Source: an uncultured Sunxiuqinia sp. (GTDB lineage: Bacteria; Bacteroidota; Bacteroidia; Bacteroidales; Prolixibacteraceae). Taken from it: a stretch of 64,000 nucleotides of DNA. The position numbers and the translations under genes are program-made. The notes beneath the pieces were generated by a model. It did no database searches and was not told where the DNA came from. It was given only the letters and a program-made list of their open reading frames with translations. This document shows, piece after piece, positions 16,796 to 25,851 of this stretch. Numbering within the stretch: the stretch's first letter is position 1; each line of letters starts with the position of its first letter. The stretch covers positions 1 through 64,000 of the forward strand of contig NZ_CANLZV010000014.1 in assembly GCF_947495665.1 (NCBI RefSeq). Reading direction: 5' to 3'.

Positions 16796-18346
16796 ATGGC
16801 AATTATAGGAACAATTATAAAAAAGGCCGTTGAACTTAGCTACGCGGTAAGCTCCAAGTCTGATTTTCATGCCAAACAGCTTCAGGTTTTGCACGAGCTG
16901 CTTGTTAAAGCTAAAGACACCCGTTTTGGACAGCACTACCGGCTAGGAGACCTGCTTTATGCCCAAAATCTGGCCGAAGCCTTTGCTTTCCGAATTCCTT
17001 ATTTTGACTACCATCAAATGGAAGAAGCGTGGTTTCACCGCCTGCAGCAAGGAGAGGAAAATGTAAGCTGGCCGGGAAGGCCAGCCTACTTTGCGCTAAG
17101 TTCGGGCACCACCGGTGAAAGCAGCAAACGAATACCCGTTAGCGAAGACATGCTGAATGCCATCCGTTTGGCTGGGATTAAACAACTTGGGGCAACGGCC
17201 AACTTCAATTTGCCGGCTACTTTTTTTGAAAAGGAGGTGCTGATGCTTGGCAGCTCGACCCAACTCAATGAACGCAACGGTTACCTGGAAGGTGAAATTA
17301 GCGGAATAAGTGCCAGTAATATTCCTACCTGGTTTAAAGGATTTTACCGTCCCGGGGAAGAGATTTCAAGAATCAACGACTGGGATGAGCGGGTTCTTGA
17401 AATAGCCAAACGCGCCCGCGACTGGGATATTGGGGCATTAAGCGGCATCCCTTCCTGGCTGCAGCTCATGCTAAAAAGGGTGATTGATTACCACGGCGTC
17501 AATACCATTCACGACATTTGGCCCAACCTGCAAGTGTATACCACCGGAGGCGTGGCCTTCGAGCCCTACGAAAAAACATTCAACGCCTTGCTGGCCCACC
17601 CGATTACCATCATCGACACCTATTTTGCATCGGAAGGCTTCATCGCTTTTCAGGAACGTCCGGATACCCGCTCCATGAAACTGTTGGTAGACAATGGGAT
17701 CTATTTTGAATTTGTACCGTTTACGCCGGAAAACATGACCGATGAAGGAACTCTGAAAGCCGATGCTCCTGCGCTGAACCTGACTGAAGTGGAAGAAGGA
17801 GTGGAATATGTATTGGTGATCAGTACCGTATCCGGTTTATGGCGCTACATGATTGGAGATACCATCGCGTTTACCAACGTTGACCGGGCAGAAATCCGGA
17901 TCACGGGGCGAACCAAGTTTTTTATGAATGTCGTTGGCTCCCAACTTTCTGTCGATAAAATGAACCGGGCCATCCTGGAACTGGAAGACCTGTTCGACAT
18001 TAAAATTCCGGAGTTTACCCTTTCGGCCATTCGAATTGATGGCCAGTTTCACCATGTTTGGTACCTGGCCTGCGATAGTCCGGTTGACCCGCAACACTTG
18101 GCCGAAGCGCTGGATAACAGGCTTAAGCAAGTCAATAAGAACTACCGGGTGGCCCGCTCCAAAGCGCTTAAAGGTGTGCAGGTGCATACCCTGCCCAAAT
18201 CGTGCTTTCTGGATTGGAATGCTGACCAACAGAAAAAAGGGGGGCAGGTGAAAATGGAACGGGTGATGGATCAAAAACGCTTCAGGGAATGGGAAAATTT
18301 CGTCAAACAATGGACGTCCAAAAACAACTACAAATCAATAACTTAG
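16796..18346 (+). CDS. GH3 auxin-responsive promoter family protein (acyl-adenylate superfamily)
   Basis: The 516-residue product matches the GH3 fold, known from plant enzymes that adenylate a carboxylic acid and join it to an amino acid. (GH3 here is not the glycoside hydrolase family.) The ATP-loop mark FALSSGTTGESSKRIPVSE is near residue 105, YTTGGVAFEPYE near 250, TYFASEGFIAFQ near 280 and WRYMIGDTIAFTN near 355, with a C-terminal domain GRTKFFMNVVGSQLS. Bacterial members have no firm substrate. It is a single gene followed by its own terminator, so context gives no hint. Confidence 0.9.
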   Translation: MAIIGTIIKKAVELSYAVSSKSDFHAKQLQVLHELLVKAKDTRFGQHYRLGDLLYAQNLAEAFAFRIPYFDYHQMEEAWFHRLQQGEENVSWPGRPAYFALSSGTTGESSKRIPVSEDMLNAIRLAGIKQLGATANFNLPATFFEKEVLMLGSSTQLNERNGYLEGEISGISASNIPTWFKGFYRPGEEISRINDWDERVLEIAKRARDWDIGALSGIPSWLQLMLKRVIDYHGVNTIHDIWPNLQVYTTGGVAFEPYEKTFNALLAHPITIIDTYFASEGFIAFQERPDTRSMKLLVDNGIYFEFVPFTPENMTDEGTLKADAPALNLTEVEEGVEYVLVISTVSGLWRYMIGDTIAFTNVDRAEIRITGRTKFFMNVVGSQLSVDKMNRAILELEDLFDIKIPEFTLSAIRIDGQFHHVWYLACDSPVDPQHLAEALDNRLKQVNKNYRVARSKALKGVQVHTLPKSCFLDWNADQQKKGGQVKMERVMDQKRFREWENFVKQWTSKNNYKSIT

Positions 18347-18511
18347 AAATCAACCAAAAATAAAATCAATATTTCAGGTCATTTTTTCGGTCTAAAATGA
18401 AACAAACAAATTAAAATCACTTAAAAGAACAAGTCACATGAAAACAAATTTGATAAATGATTTGAGTGGAGAAAAGGTTAATTGAGTATTTAGTTGGTTT
18501 AGTTAGATCTG

Positions 18512-18555
18512 ATAACAGGCAGGAGGAGTTTCCACCAGCCTGTTTTCATTTTTTA
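18512..18555 (+). terminator. Rho-independent terminator of the GH3-type gene
   Basis: Stem AACAGGC/GCCTGTT (18514-18520 with 18538-18544) with extra GG/CC pairing inside, followed by TTCATTTTTT. The T-run lies on the plus side, so it ends the GH3-type message. The minus-strand SUI1 gene stops at 18589 and may also use the stem. Confidence 0.7.
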
Positions 18556-18588
18556 TACCGGCTCCAATCGTCTCTGTCTGGCTAAGCG

Positions 18589-18933
18589 CTAGCCTCCGGA
18601 ACGTTTCACCTTGTAGCCTTCTTTTTGAAGAATTTGCATAACCTGATCGCGAAAATCGCCTTGCACCATAATTTCTCCATCCTTGGTTGAACCGCCAACA
18701 CCACATTTCGACTTCAGCAGTTTGCCCAAGGCTTTCAGATCATCTTCCTGTCCAACAAAACCCGTCACCAAGGTTACGGCCTTGCCTTTGCGGTTTTTCT
18801 TGTCCAGGCTCACCCGCAAATCCTGCTTGCCCGGTGCCAGTGTTTCCTGCTCCGAGTCCTCCTCCTTGCTATAGCCAAAATCAGGATTGGTTGAATAAAC
18901 CACTCCCAAACGCTCTTTCCAATCTTTTGCCAT
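18589..18933 (-). CDS. SUI1/YciH family translation initiation factor
   Basis: A 114-residue protein of the SUI1 (eIF1-like) family, known in bacteria as YciH. The family marks are seen: LRVSLDKKNRKGKAVTLVTGF around residues 38-60, LLKSKCGVGGSTKDGEIMVQGDF around 72-94 and a C-terminal KEGYKVKR. eIF1 checks start-codon choice in eukaryotes; the bacterial role is only partly known. Single gene, convergent with the GH3-type gene. Confidence 0.9.
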   Translation of the reverse strand: MAKDWKERLGVVYSTNPDFGYSKEEDSEQETLAPGKQDLRVSLDKKNRKGKAVTLVTGFVGQEDDLKALGKLLKSKCGVGGSTKDGEIMVQGDFRDQVMQILQKEGYKVKRSGG

Positions 18934-19072
18934 AATCTTTTGCCTTTATTCCCTCAAAAATAACAAGAAAAAACGGATGACCGCCGACAGCCCTTCATTC
19001 TTTTTATTTTGATTTTTTGAACCTTTAGGAGCCGGCGCGGTTGCTGTAGTTAATAAAATAGAACGAAAAGGA

Positions 19073-19615
19073 ATGGCACAGCTGATCGATGTAAAAGACA
19101 AAAAAGATATTTTGCCCCAATACCAAAATACCCCTATTGGTTTATTGTTGGAATACCAAAATTTAAACAAGACTTTTTGTTCGTATAAAAATCCACAAAT
19201 GCTGATTGGCATGTGCATGGATAACCGGAAAAACCTGTGGGTTCCGGATAACTTTGCCTACATTATCCGCTCGGGGGGTGCTAACCTGTTTTACCATGAA
19301 TTCCAGGTTTCGTATGCTATTGGCGTTGGAGGTGTTCGCCACATTGCCCTGATTGCGCACGACAACTGCGAGATGGTTCAGCTGGAAGATCGTAAAGATA
19401 AATTTATTGAAGGCATGGCGGCCAATGCCGGCTGGGAGAAAGATACGGCACAAATGCATTTTGAGAACCTCTCCCCCTTTTTTGAAATTGGAAATTCCAT
19501 TGATTTCCTGGTGGCTGAAGCCCGGCGCCTGCGACGTCGTTACCCCAAGGTAACCGTTGCTCCATTATACTATAGCGCAAAGACCAGCAACTTATCGCAG
19601 ATTGAAACAGAATAA
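19073..19615 (+). CDS. Beta-carbonic-anhydrase-like protein
   Basis: The 180-residue product has the zinc site of beta-class carbonic anhydrases: Cys48-x-Asp50-x-Arg52 (MCMDNRK) and His96-x-x-Cys99 (HDNCEM), with the Asp-Arg pair in place. It should interconvert CO2 and bicarbonate in the cytoplasm. The text between (FAYIIRSGGAN) fits the family. It is shorter than many classical members, and belongs to the carbonic-anhydrase-related clade common in Bacteroidota, so a different activity cannot be excluded. Start at 19073 is the first ATG of the frame. Upstream lies GAACGAAAAGGA, a possible weak ribosome site. Confidence 0.85.
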   Translation: MAQLIDVKDKKDILPQYQNTPIGLLLEYQNLNKTFCSYKNPQMLIGMCMDNRKNLWVPDNFAYIIRSGGANLFYHEFQVSYAIGVGGVRHIALIAHDNCEMVQLEDRKDKFIEGMAANAGWEKDTAQMHFENLSPFFEIGNSIDFLVAEARRLRRRYPKVTVAPLYYSAKTSNLSQIETE

Positions 19616-19647
19616 CCCCTGAATCATTGGTTTGATTCAAGGGTTAT
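19612..19647 (+). terminator. Hairpin at the end of the carbonic-anhydrase-like gene
   Basis: A long stem ATAACCCcTGAATCA/TTGATTCAaGGGTTAT starts inside the stop codon region. No T-run follows on the plus side, so it may be a terminator helped by Rho, an mRNA-end stabiliser, or a shared barrier with the convergent TonB gene (stop at 19684). Confidence 0.5.
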
Positions 19648-19683
19648 CATCTACCTATAACTTAAACAAAACTCTTGTAACAA

Positions 19684-22092
19684 CTAGAAAGTCAGCGTCA
19701 AACCGGTCATGAAGTTAATTCCGGCTTGTGGATAATAGTACGCCCAGGTTTTTTCTACCCCCTGCTCATACCAATTGCCCCCATAACCATTGTTTGAGTA
19801 TTCCGCATCCAGCAGGTTATTAACCTGAACAAATAAGTTGATTTTGCTGAAGAAAGATTCTTTCAAGGTCAAGTCTCCACGCAGGTTATTCACAAGGTAC
19901 GCATCAATTTTACGGTCTTCGCTGGAAGTATTGTCAAAGTACTGTTTGCCCACATACTTTGTGATCAGGCTGAATTTAAGAATCCTGGCCGGTTCATAGG
20001 CCAAAATACTGCTTCCCATGGTTTCGGGAGAATAAGCAATATTGGTTGTTCCTAAATACTTGGCTCCTTCGCTTTCATTCCAGTCTTCATCATAGTAGGT
20101 CGCATACTCCACGTAGTCTTTGATTTTATTACTACTCAAGGTGAAGTTAAAATCCCAGTTCAGATTATGGAGAATTTTCACCCCGCCAACAAATTCAATT
20201 CCGGCGCGGTAACTTTTATCCACATTGGTCATAATGCTGTTTCCAACATTGTTTTTCTCACCCGTGGGAACCAACTGGTCGTGGTAATACATGTAGTACA
20301 AGTTGACACCAAAAGCGGCTTTGGTAGCGCTGAAGTTATACCCCAATTCATAGTCATACAAGGTTTCGGATTTTGGCAATACGATAATATCTTCTTTTAT
20401 TGCTTCCTTAAAAATCGTCCGGGTGGGTTCGCGATGCCCAATACCAAAGGAAAAATAAGCCTCCTGGTTTTGAGCCAAATCATAGAACAAGCCCATTTTA
20501 GGGTTGAAGAAATCGTATTCATGCGTCTGATCCAAAGCAATCAGATCGTCGTCCTGCCCGCTCATCTCGTAATTGATTCTGCGATATTGCAAGTCTCCGT
20601 AAACATTAAGTTTCTTAGCCAGTTGATAGTTCAACTTTCCAAAAACGTTGAAGTCCGTTTTTTCGCCCACATTGAAATACCATTCGTGGTCTTTTTCAGT
20701 GGTTCCGGCATTGCGCATCCAAATAATCTGTCCAAAGTGATCGCCATCATACTTATTCCAGGCACCCCCCAAACTGGCATCCAGTTTATTCCGGTTATAA
20801 TTCAACGAAAAAGTGGCTCCATAAAAGTCATTGTCCAACCACTTCCGGCGAATCAAATCCGTTTCCTCCAGGGTCTCTCCACCTATCGTTACATTCTCCA
20901 AACCATAGTCGGCATAAGCCTCATCTTCCTTGTACTGTTCGTAGTAGCCCTCTCCTGCCGTATAGTGCAAGCCCACATTCAGGTTGGTAAACGCGCTTAA
21001 CTGGGTGGAATAAAATACCTGGTAGTGATCCTGGAAATAGTTATCCGTCTGATCTTCGTAGTATTGTTTATTCCCAAATTCGTCGGTATACTCTCCTGCC
21101 GGATTATATTTCCGGTCTTCTTCCGGATTTGGATTTCCCCACCAGCTAATTCCGGTACGCTGATCTCCGCTAATAATGTTTGCCTTGATAAGGCTCTTTT
21201 CGGTATAGTAAGCCGCACTGATGAAGTAAGACTCATGATCCACAAACGTATGGTCTACATAACCATCTGAATTGAGTTTGGAATAGCGCGCATCAACTGT
21301 AAACTTACCATCAATAAGTCCAGTTCCTGCTTTTATGCTGTTTTTGTTGGTTCCAAATGAACCGACCAAACTCTGAGCTTCCGCATATGGATCTCCATTA
21401 AACGTTTCGGTTTGGAAATTGATAGTGGCCCCAAAAGCGGCAGCTCCGTTAGTGGAAGTTCCTAGCCCACGCTGAATTTGAACATTATCAACCGAGCTGG
21501 CAAAGTCGGGCATGTTCACCCAAAAAGCTCCCTGCGATTCGGAATCATTCAGCGGAACTCCATTGATTGTAACATTGATTCGGGTAGGATCCGTTCCTCG
21601 AATCCGAAGAGCAGAATAGCCAATGCCGGTTCCGGCTTCCGACGAAGTAATAACCGATGGTGACAATCCTAGCAGGTAAGGAATATCTTGTCCCGCTGCC
21701 TGGGCTTCAATATCCTCACGGCTTAAATCGGAAACCGCAACCGGTGTTTTAGCTCCGGCCCGGGTTGCCGAAACAATCACCTCTTCAGCAAGAATATCCA
21801 ACGGAACCAAAACGACATCCCGAACAACATTCTTAGTCACTTTCAAATTGACACTCTGGGCTTCGTAGCCCATGTAAGAAATCCGAAGCGTGTAATTTCC
21901 GGCTTTCACATTTTCAAACTTATAAGCTCCATCAACATCAGCCGATGTTCCTTTGTAAGTTCCGGACAGCACCAAATTAGCGCCAACCAGTTTCTCTCCC
22001 GATTCATTCATCACTTTTCCGGAAACCGAAAACTGTGCGAATGAATACACAAACAAACACTGCAAAAGCAGCATTAATCCTAAACGTTTCAT
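19684..22092 (-). CDS. TonB-dependent receptor under TPP-riboswitch control (thiamine or precursor uptake)
   Basis: An 802-residue outer-membrane receptor: signal peptide (LMLLLQCLFVYSFAQ), an N-terminal carboxypeptidase-regulatory-like domain (FSVSGKVMNESGEKLVGANLVLSG...), plug domain (about 110-230, with RIRGTDPTRINVTINGVPLND) and a 22-strand type barrel ending in TGLTLTF. The frame extends upstream to 22242 but that part overlaps the riboswitch; the Met at 22092 before KRLGLMLL gives a proper signal peptide. A TPP riboswitch lies 50-130 bp upstream on the same strand, so its cargo is most likely thiamine, a thiamine phosphate or a precursor. There is no SusD partner. Known Bacteroidota genomes have such riboswitch-controlled thiamine receptors. 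Confidence 0.92.
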   Translation of the reverse strand: MKRLGLMLLLQCLFVYSFAQFSVSGKVMNESGEKLVGANLVLSGTYKGTSADVDGAYKFENVKAGNYTLRISYMGYEAQSVNLKVTKNVVRDVVLVPLDILAEEVIVSATRAGAKTPVAVSDLSREDIEAQAAGQDIPYLLGLSPSVITSSEAGTGIGYSALRIRGTDPTRINVTINGVPLNDSESQGAFWVNMPDFASSVDNVQIQRGLGTSTNGAAAFGATINFQTETFNGDPYAEAQSLVGSFGTNKNSIKAGTGLIDGKFTVDARYSKLNSDGYVDHTFVDHESYFISAAYYTEKSLIKANIISGDQRTGISWWGNPNPEEDRKYNPAGEYTDEFGNKQYYEDQTDNYFQDHYQVFYSTQLSAFTNLNVGLHYTAGEGYYEQYKEDEAYADYGLENVTIGGETLEETDLIRRKWLDNDFYGATFSLNYNRNKLDASLGGAWNKYDGDHFGQIIWMRNAGTTEKDHEWYFNVGEKTDFNVFGKLNYQLAKKLNVYGDLQYRRINYEMSGQDDDLIALDQTHEYDFFNPKMGLFYDLAQNQEAYFSFGIGHREPTRTIFKEAIKEDIIVLPKSETLYDYELGYNFSATKAAFGVNLYYMYYHDQLVPTGEKNNVGNSIMTNVDKSYRAGIEFVGGVKILHNLNWDFNFTLSSNKIKDYVEYATYYDEDWNESEGAKYLGTTNIAYSPETMGSSILAYEPARILKFSLITKYVGKQYFDNTSSEDRKIDAYLVNNLRGDLTLKESFFSKINLFVQVNNLLDAEYSNNGYGGNWYEQGVEKTWAYYYPQAGINFMTGLTLTF

Positions 22093-22144
22093 TTTGTGAT
22101 AATTTTGGTTAAATAATAACCAATGAGGTAGGAATAGATTTCCT

Positions 22145-22226
22145 TTCGCCCTCCCTACGCCGGTACTAACCGGATCAGGTTCATTGGGTATGATCTCAGT
22201 CCGTAAAATTTTGGACACCCCATTGC
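22145..22226 (-). promoter_or_regulatory. TPP (THI-box) riboswitch
   Basis: On the minus strand the order GGGGTGTCC (22213-22221), ACTGAGATCATACCCA (22187-22203 region), then TGAACCTGATCCGGTTAGTACCGGCGTAGGGA (22152-22183) is the textbook thiamine-pyrophosphate aptamer: P2/P3 with CUGAGA, and the P4/P5 CUGAUC...GUACCGGCGUAGGGA. It sits in the 5' leader of the TonB receptor gene. TPP binding is expected to shut the gene off, by hiding the translation start or by early termination; no strong terminator was seen between it and the ATG, so translational control is my guess. Confidence 0.96.
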
Positions 22227-22463
22227 GTAAATGTTGCCGCAAAGGTAGGAAGAAAAAACAAACTCTTCATTCTAAATAGTCCAACCAGCTTCCCTAAAAC
22301 CTGAAAATAATTCAGAGCCAACCGCTTAAAAGATGAAAATTTGACTTCAAAAACGACATTTTGACAACACAAATTATCATAACTACAGACTTCTGCGCTT
22401 AATAACAAACTGGAATGCGCTTTGCTGGAGACTAAGTGTAGACGCTGAAGTTAAACAAAAATA

Positions 22464-22470
22464 AAGGAGG
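22464..22470 (+). promoter_or_regulatory. Strong Shine-Dalgarno before hsp20
   Basis: AAAGGAGG lies 9 bp before the ATG of the Hsp20 gene. Few other genes in the window have such a site, so it stands out. Confidence 0.6.
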
Positions 22471-22478
22471 ATTTAGTT

Positions 22479-22913
22479 ATGTTACCATTAATCAGAAACA
22501 AGCAAAGTGTTCCAAGTTTATTGGACGATTTCTTTGGAAGAAATATTTGGAATGATGTTTTTGATAGAACCGAGTGGAACTCAAATCCAGCCGTAAATGT
22601 TTATGAGAAAAAGAATGACTTCGAAATTGAAGTTGCAGCACCAGGACTGGATAAAAAAGATTTCCACATTGATCTGAAAGACAATATTCTGACCGTTTCT
22701 TCTGAGAAACAAGAGACCAAGGAAGAGAAGGATGGCGAAAAAGTGGTTTTTAACGAATTTAACTATTCTTCATTCAGCCGGTCATTCCGGCTTCCGGAAG
22801 GTGTGGATGCCAACAAAATCAAGGCAACACACAAAAACGGAGTACTGAAAATCACACTTCCCAAACGGGAAGAACTGAAAAAACAAGTATCTCGCATGAT
22901 TGAAATTTCATGA
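22479..22913 (+). CDS. Hsp20/alpha-crystallin small heat-shock protein
   Basis: A 144-residue ATP-independent holdase chaperone. The alpha-crystallin domain covers about residues 38-140: NPAVNVYEKKNDFEIEVAAPGLDKKDF, then the dimer loop, FSRSFRLPEGVDANKIKATHKNGVLKITLPK with the A-x-x-x-n-G-V-L mark. The C-terminal IEIS tail carries the short IxI-type pattern that docks subunits. A strong ribosome site precedes it and a terminator follows 34 bp after the stop, so it is a one-gene unit. Heat-shock control is expected, but no operator was recognised. Confidence 0.95.
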   Translation: MLPLIRNKQSVPSLLDDFFGRNIWNDVFDRTEWNSNPAVNVYEKKNDFEIEVAAPGLDKKDFHIDLKDNILTVSSEKQETKEEKDGEKVVFNEFNYSSFSRSFRLPEGVDANKIKATHKNGVLKITLPKREELKKQVSRMIEIS

Positions 22914-22947
22914 TCCCAAAAGGTTTAGTTTAGTTAGTAATTCTGAA

Positions 22948-22976
22948 GCCTCGCCAAACGGCGGGGCTTTTTTTTA
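22948..22976 (+). terminator. Rho-independent terminator of hsp20
   Basis: GCCTCGCC-AAAC-GGCGGGGC followed by eight T. Clear plus-strand terminator. It touches the stop codon of the convergent lipoprotein gene. Confidence 0.9.
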
Positions 22977-23633
22977 TTGCAACTGATTGGAAAGAATCTC
23001 GAAATTGCTGTTACGGCATACCGCCCGCAAGGTTTTTAATTCTGACTTACTACGCACCCCAATAATCCCGTAAACCGGTTTTCCTGGCATTAAAATCTGG
23101 TTCGCCAGTTGAAAATTCATTAACTCATCTTTTAATGTTGAGTTTTCTTTAATCCGAAAATCATCAACTTGCTCCGCAAAAGACATGGTGATTGACTCAT
23201 GCTCAACCCCATCGTCATACTCATTATCAGCCGCACGTTCATAAATTGCCTGCTCGATTAAGGCGATGGGGAAAAACAAAACCATCAATGGAGAAAAGCG
23301 CTGCCTGACTTTTTTGGCAAGCCACTCATTGTGCACTAGCTCCACCTGTTCATCACCATTAAAAAAGGAAAGTTGCGTTCCATGGATTGGGTGCTTGCTG
23401 TTGTTGATTAAACGAATGCTGACAACATGAATGTTTTTTCGTTTTGCCCACCGTGCTCCTTGCTTATTGTTGGTTTTTTCAAGAATATTATCAACATAAC
23501 TAAAACTCAACTGGTCATCCATCTGCCCCACAGGATACGACCAATCCTGAACACGTGTAAGCGTCCGATGCTTTACAGCGCAAGAGCAACAAACGACAAC
23601 GAGTAGTATGATCAACAACTTTCTTATTAACAT
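22974..23633 (-). CDS. Hypothetical lipoprotein
   Basis: The 219-residue product has a lipoprotein signal (LLIILLVVVCCSC, lipid-attachment Cys about 18), so it is a cell-envelope protein. The rest has no motif I recognise: a mixed region (RLINNSKHPIHGTQLSFFNGDEQVELVHN) resembling a beta-sandwich, a hydrophobic stretch FSPLMVLFFPIALIEQAIYE near 110-130, and a C-terminal GKPVYGIIGVRSKSEL. The hydrophobic stretch could be a second membrane segment or a buried core. Convergent with hsp20, and no operon partner. Function unknown. Confidence 0.7.
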   Translation of the reverse strand: MLIRKLLIILLVVVCCSCAVKHRTLTRVQDWSYPVGQMDDQLSFSYVDNILEKTNNKQGARWAKRKNIHVVSIRLINNSKHPIHGTQLSFFNGDEQVELVHNEWLAKKVRQRFSPLMVLFFPIALIEQAIYERAADNEYDDGVEHESITMSFAEQVDDFRIKENSTLKDELMNFQLANQILMPGKPVYGIIGVRSKSELKTLRAVCRNSNFEILSNQLQ

Positions 23634-23773
23634 GAAACTTTGGATAAAAGTGCATTCGAAGTTAACAAAAATAAAAAAGTAAGTTTACTTCCAAATTATT
23701 TAAACAGGCTTGCACTTAAACGACCACCAACAATTTCGGCAACTACTACAGAAAATTGGATTCCGATAGTTGT

Positions 23774-24739
23774 TTACAACCACTTGTTGCGTTTAAACAA
23801 CCAAAACTGAAACCCCACCACCACCAAAAGAATCACTATAAATCCCAGGAAAGCCACAGGGCTTTCCGCTTTGGGAATACCTGCCAGGTTCACGCCAAGC
23901 AAACCCGTAAAAAAACCGAGAGGAAGGAAAAAAGCAGCCACAATGGAAAGCACATACATGCGTTTGTTCATCTGCTCATTTTGCCGATTATAAAGCGTTT
24001 CCTGACTCACCGTCCCCATCTCGCGCGCGGCATCCAGCATTTCCAGAAAACGGATAAGCTGATCGGTAATCTCCCGGAAACGATGTTGTTGCTTAACGGT
24101 CAACCAACTTGTTTTTTCCAACTGAAGCCGTAACAACGCCTCACGCTGGGGGACCAAAAAACGTTTCAACTGAATAATCTGGCGTCGCACATTATGAATC
24201 TCATTGTGATAATCATGCTCTTCATCATCCAATACCAACTCCTCAATTTCAGCTGAACGATCTTCGATATCTTCCATCACATCACTCATGCGGAAGATTA
24301 GGCGCTCGCACAGAAAAACCAAGAAATGGCCTGTTGATTTGGGAGGATTTCCAGCTTCAACCTGTTGTATGACATCATTTACCGATATCATACTCCGCCG
24401 TTGACAACTGATAATCCGATTCCTGGTAATTACCATGCGGATAGCCACCATATCTTCCGGATCAGCCCCTTCAGCCAGGTTCACCCCACGCAAAATTACC
24501 AACAAATCATCACCGGATACCGAAATCCGCGGGCGTGTTTCTTCTTTCAGCAAGGCATCGATAAACAATTCATCAATGCCTTTAAGCGAGCGAAGTATTT
24601 GGGGCGTATTCGGGCTGTTTAAATCGAATTGCAGCCACTGGTAAGTCTGTTCCGGAACAGGCTGATCAAGCTGATTTTCGGAGACATGCTCAAGCTTTTT
24701 TGCCGCAGGAAAAATATTAAATCCGTGAAGTAATGCCAT
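23774..24739 (-). CDS. CorA-superfamily metal transporter, ZntB-like
   Basis: A 321-residue member of the CorA superfamily: long acidic cytoplasmic N-terminal domain, a helical stalk (about 150-250) and two C-terminal helices (about 258-280 and 293-313). The signature before the second helix is GLLGVNLAGIP. The GVN form, in place of GMN of Mg2+/Co2+ CorA proteins, is typical of ZntB, a proton-coupled zinc transporter. So zinc is the likely substrate, but this rests on one motif. Read in the same direction as the GT2 gene upstream, 70 bp apart. Confidence 0.87.
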   Translation of the reverse strand: MALLHGFNIFPAAKKLEHVSENQLDQPVPEQTYQWLQFDLNSPNTPQILRSLKGIDELFIDALLKEETRPRISVSGDDLLVILRGVNLAEGADPEDMVAIRMVITRNRIISCQRRSMISVNDVIQQVEAGNPPKSTGHFLVFLCERLIFRMSDVMEDIEDRSAEIEELVLDDEEHDYHNEIHNVRRQIIQLKRFLVPQREALLRLQLEKTSWLTVKQQHRFREITDQLIRFLEMLDAAREMGTVSQETLYNRQNEQMNKRMYVLSIVAAFFLPLGFFTGLLGVNLAGIPKAESPVAFLGFIVILLVVVGFQFWLFKRNKWL

Positions 24740-24809
24740 GATGAAATCCTATTAATTTCAATCAAGATACAAAGGATTTGCGATTAAGCATAAAGTTGAT
24801 GAAAGGATT

Positions 24810-25838
24810 TTAGCGACTCATCTCGCGAAAGGTTTTCCGCCCTTGCAGGTAAAATTTCCAAATGATGCTTTTGCAAAGCACTTCATCATGCCACTGAGGG
24901 GTGGCTGCCTTCCTCAGCGCTTTGCGTTTTGCGCGAAGCTGCTTGTGTGATCGGTAAAAAGCATAATGCGCCTTCAGCACGCTCACGAAGCCACCTCCGT
25001 TTCCTTCAGACAAAAGCTTAAAAGCCGCTACGCCATCCAGAATCATGCGGACCACCAACACTTTGTAGAATTTGCGTCGGGGCAGGTTTTTATACAGCAA
25101 CCACAGACTGTTTCGAAAATTCAGGAATAACTTTTTCGGGTTATCGTAAGCCAACGTTCCACCCCCCAGGTGATACACCCGGCTGTACGGAGTAAACTGA
25201 ATTTTATAACCTCTGTTTTTCAGGCGCCAGCATAAGTCAATTTCTTCCATGTGCGCCCAGAAGTCAGCATCGAATCCTCCCGCCTCGTGAAAATAACGGG
25301 CATTGACGGCCATACAGGCACCGGTAGCCCAGAAGATATCAGTCACTTGATCAAACTGGCCTTCATCCTTTTCCAACACATTCAGAACTCGCCCGCGACA
25401 AAACGGATAGCCCAGTTTATCGATGAAACCACCGGCAGCTCCAGCGTATTCAAATTCATCTTTGCGTTTCCAGCTCAGCACTTTGGGCTGCACCGCAGCA
25501 ACTGTCGGATCGCTTTCCATCCGATCGATCAAGGGTTTTACCCACCCGGCTGTAACTTCTACATCTGAGTTCAGCAAAATGTAATAGTCGGCCTCAATTT
25601 GCTGAAGAGCCACATTGTACCCTTTGGCAAAGCCATAATTTTCCTCCAATCGCAAAAGCTCAACCTGAGGATAATTTTCCTGAAGGAAACTTAACGAATC
25701 ATCATCGGAATGGTTATCAGCAACAACGACGCTGACACCTTCATCATGGCTATACTGAATAACAGAGGGGAGGTATTGATCGAGAAGTTTCCGACCATTC
25801 CAGTTGAGAATAACAATGGCAACACGCGGTGAATTCAT
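24810..25838 (-). CDS. Family 2 glycosyltransferase
   Basis: A 342-residue GT-A-fold glycosyltransferase. The N-terminal VAIVILNWNGRKLLDQYLPSV is the classic family-2 opening; NSDVEV near residue 92 holds the metal-binding Asp pair and EIDLCWRLKNRG near 205 the acid/base mark. The C-terminal part (RNSLWLLYKNLPRR, then basic helices) resembles rhamnosyl-type transferases acting on a lipid-linked or surface glycan. It follows the 162-residue hypothetical gene by 13 bp, in the phoH-mtaB-IMPase unit. Acceptor and sugar donor unknown. Confidence 0.9.
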   Translation of the reverse strand: MNSPRVAIVILNWNGRKLLDQYLPSVIQYSHDEGVSVVVADNHSDDDSLSFLQENYPQVELLRLEENYGFAKGYNVALQQIEADYYILLNSDVEVTAGWVKPLIDRMESDPTVAAVQPKVLSWKRKDEFEYAGAAGGFIDKLGYPFCRGRVLNVLEKDEGQFDQVTDIFWATGACMAVNARYFHEAGGFDADFWAHMEEIDLCWRLKNRGYKIQFTPYSRVYHLGGGTLAYDNPKKLFLNFRNSLWLLYKNLPRRKFYKVLVVRMILDGVAAFKLLSEGNGGGFVSVLKAHYAFYRSHKQLRAKRKALRKAATPQWHDEVLCKSIIWKFYLQGRKTFREMSR

Positions 25839-25851
25839 GCCGCAAATATAG

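Noticed and set aside
20167-21000. 277-residue open frame opposite the TonB receptor gene
   Set aside because: Shadow of the receptor; no family marks. The same applies to the other long antisense frames in tamA, GH95, mtaB and the GH84 gene.
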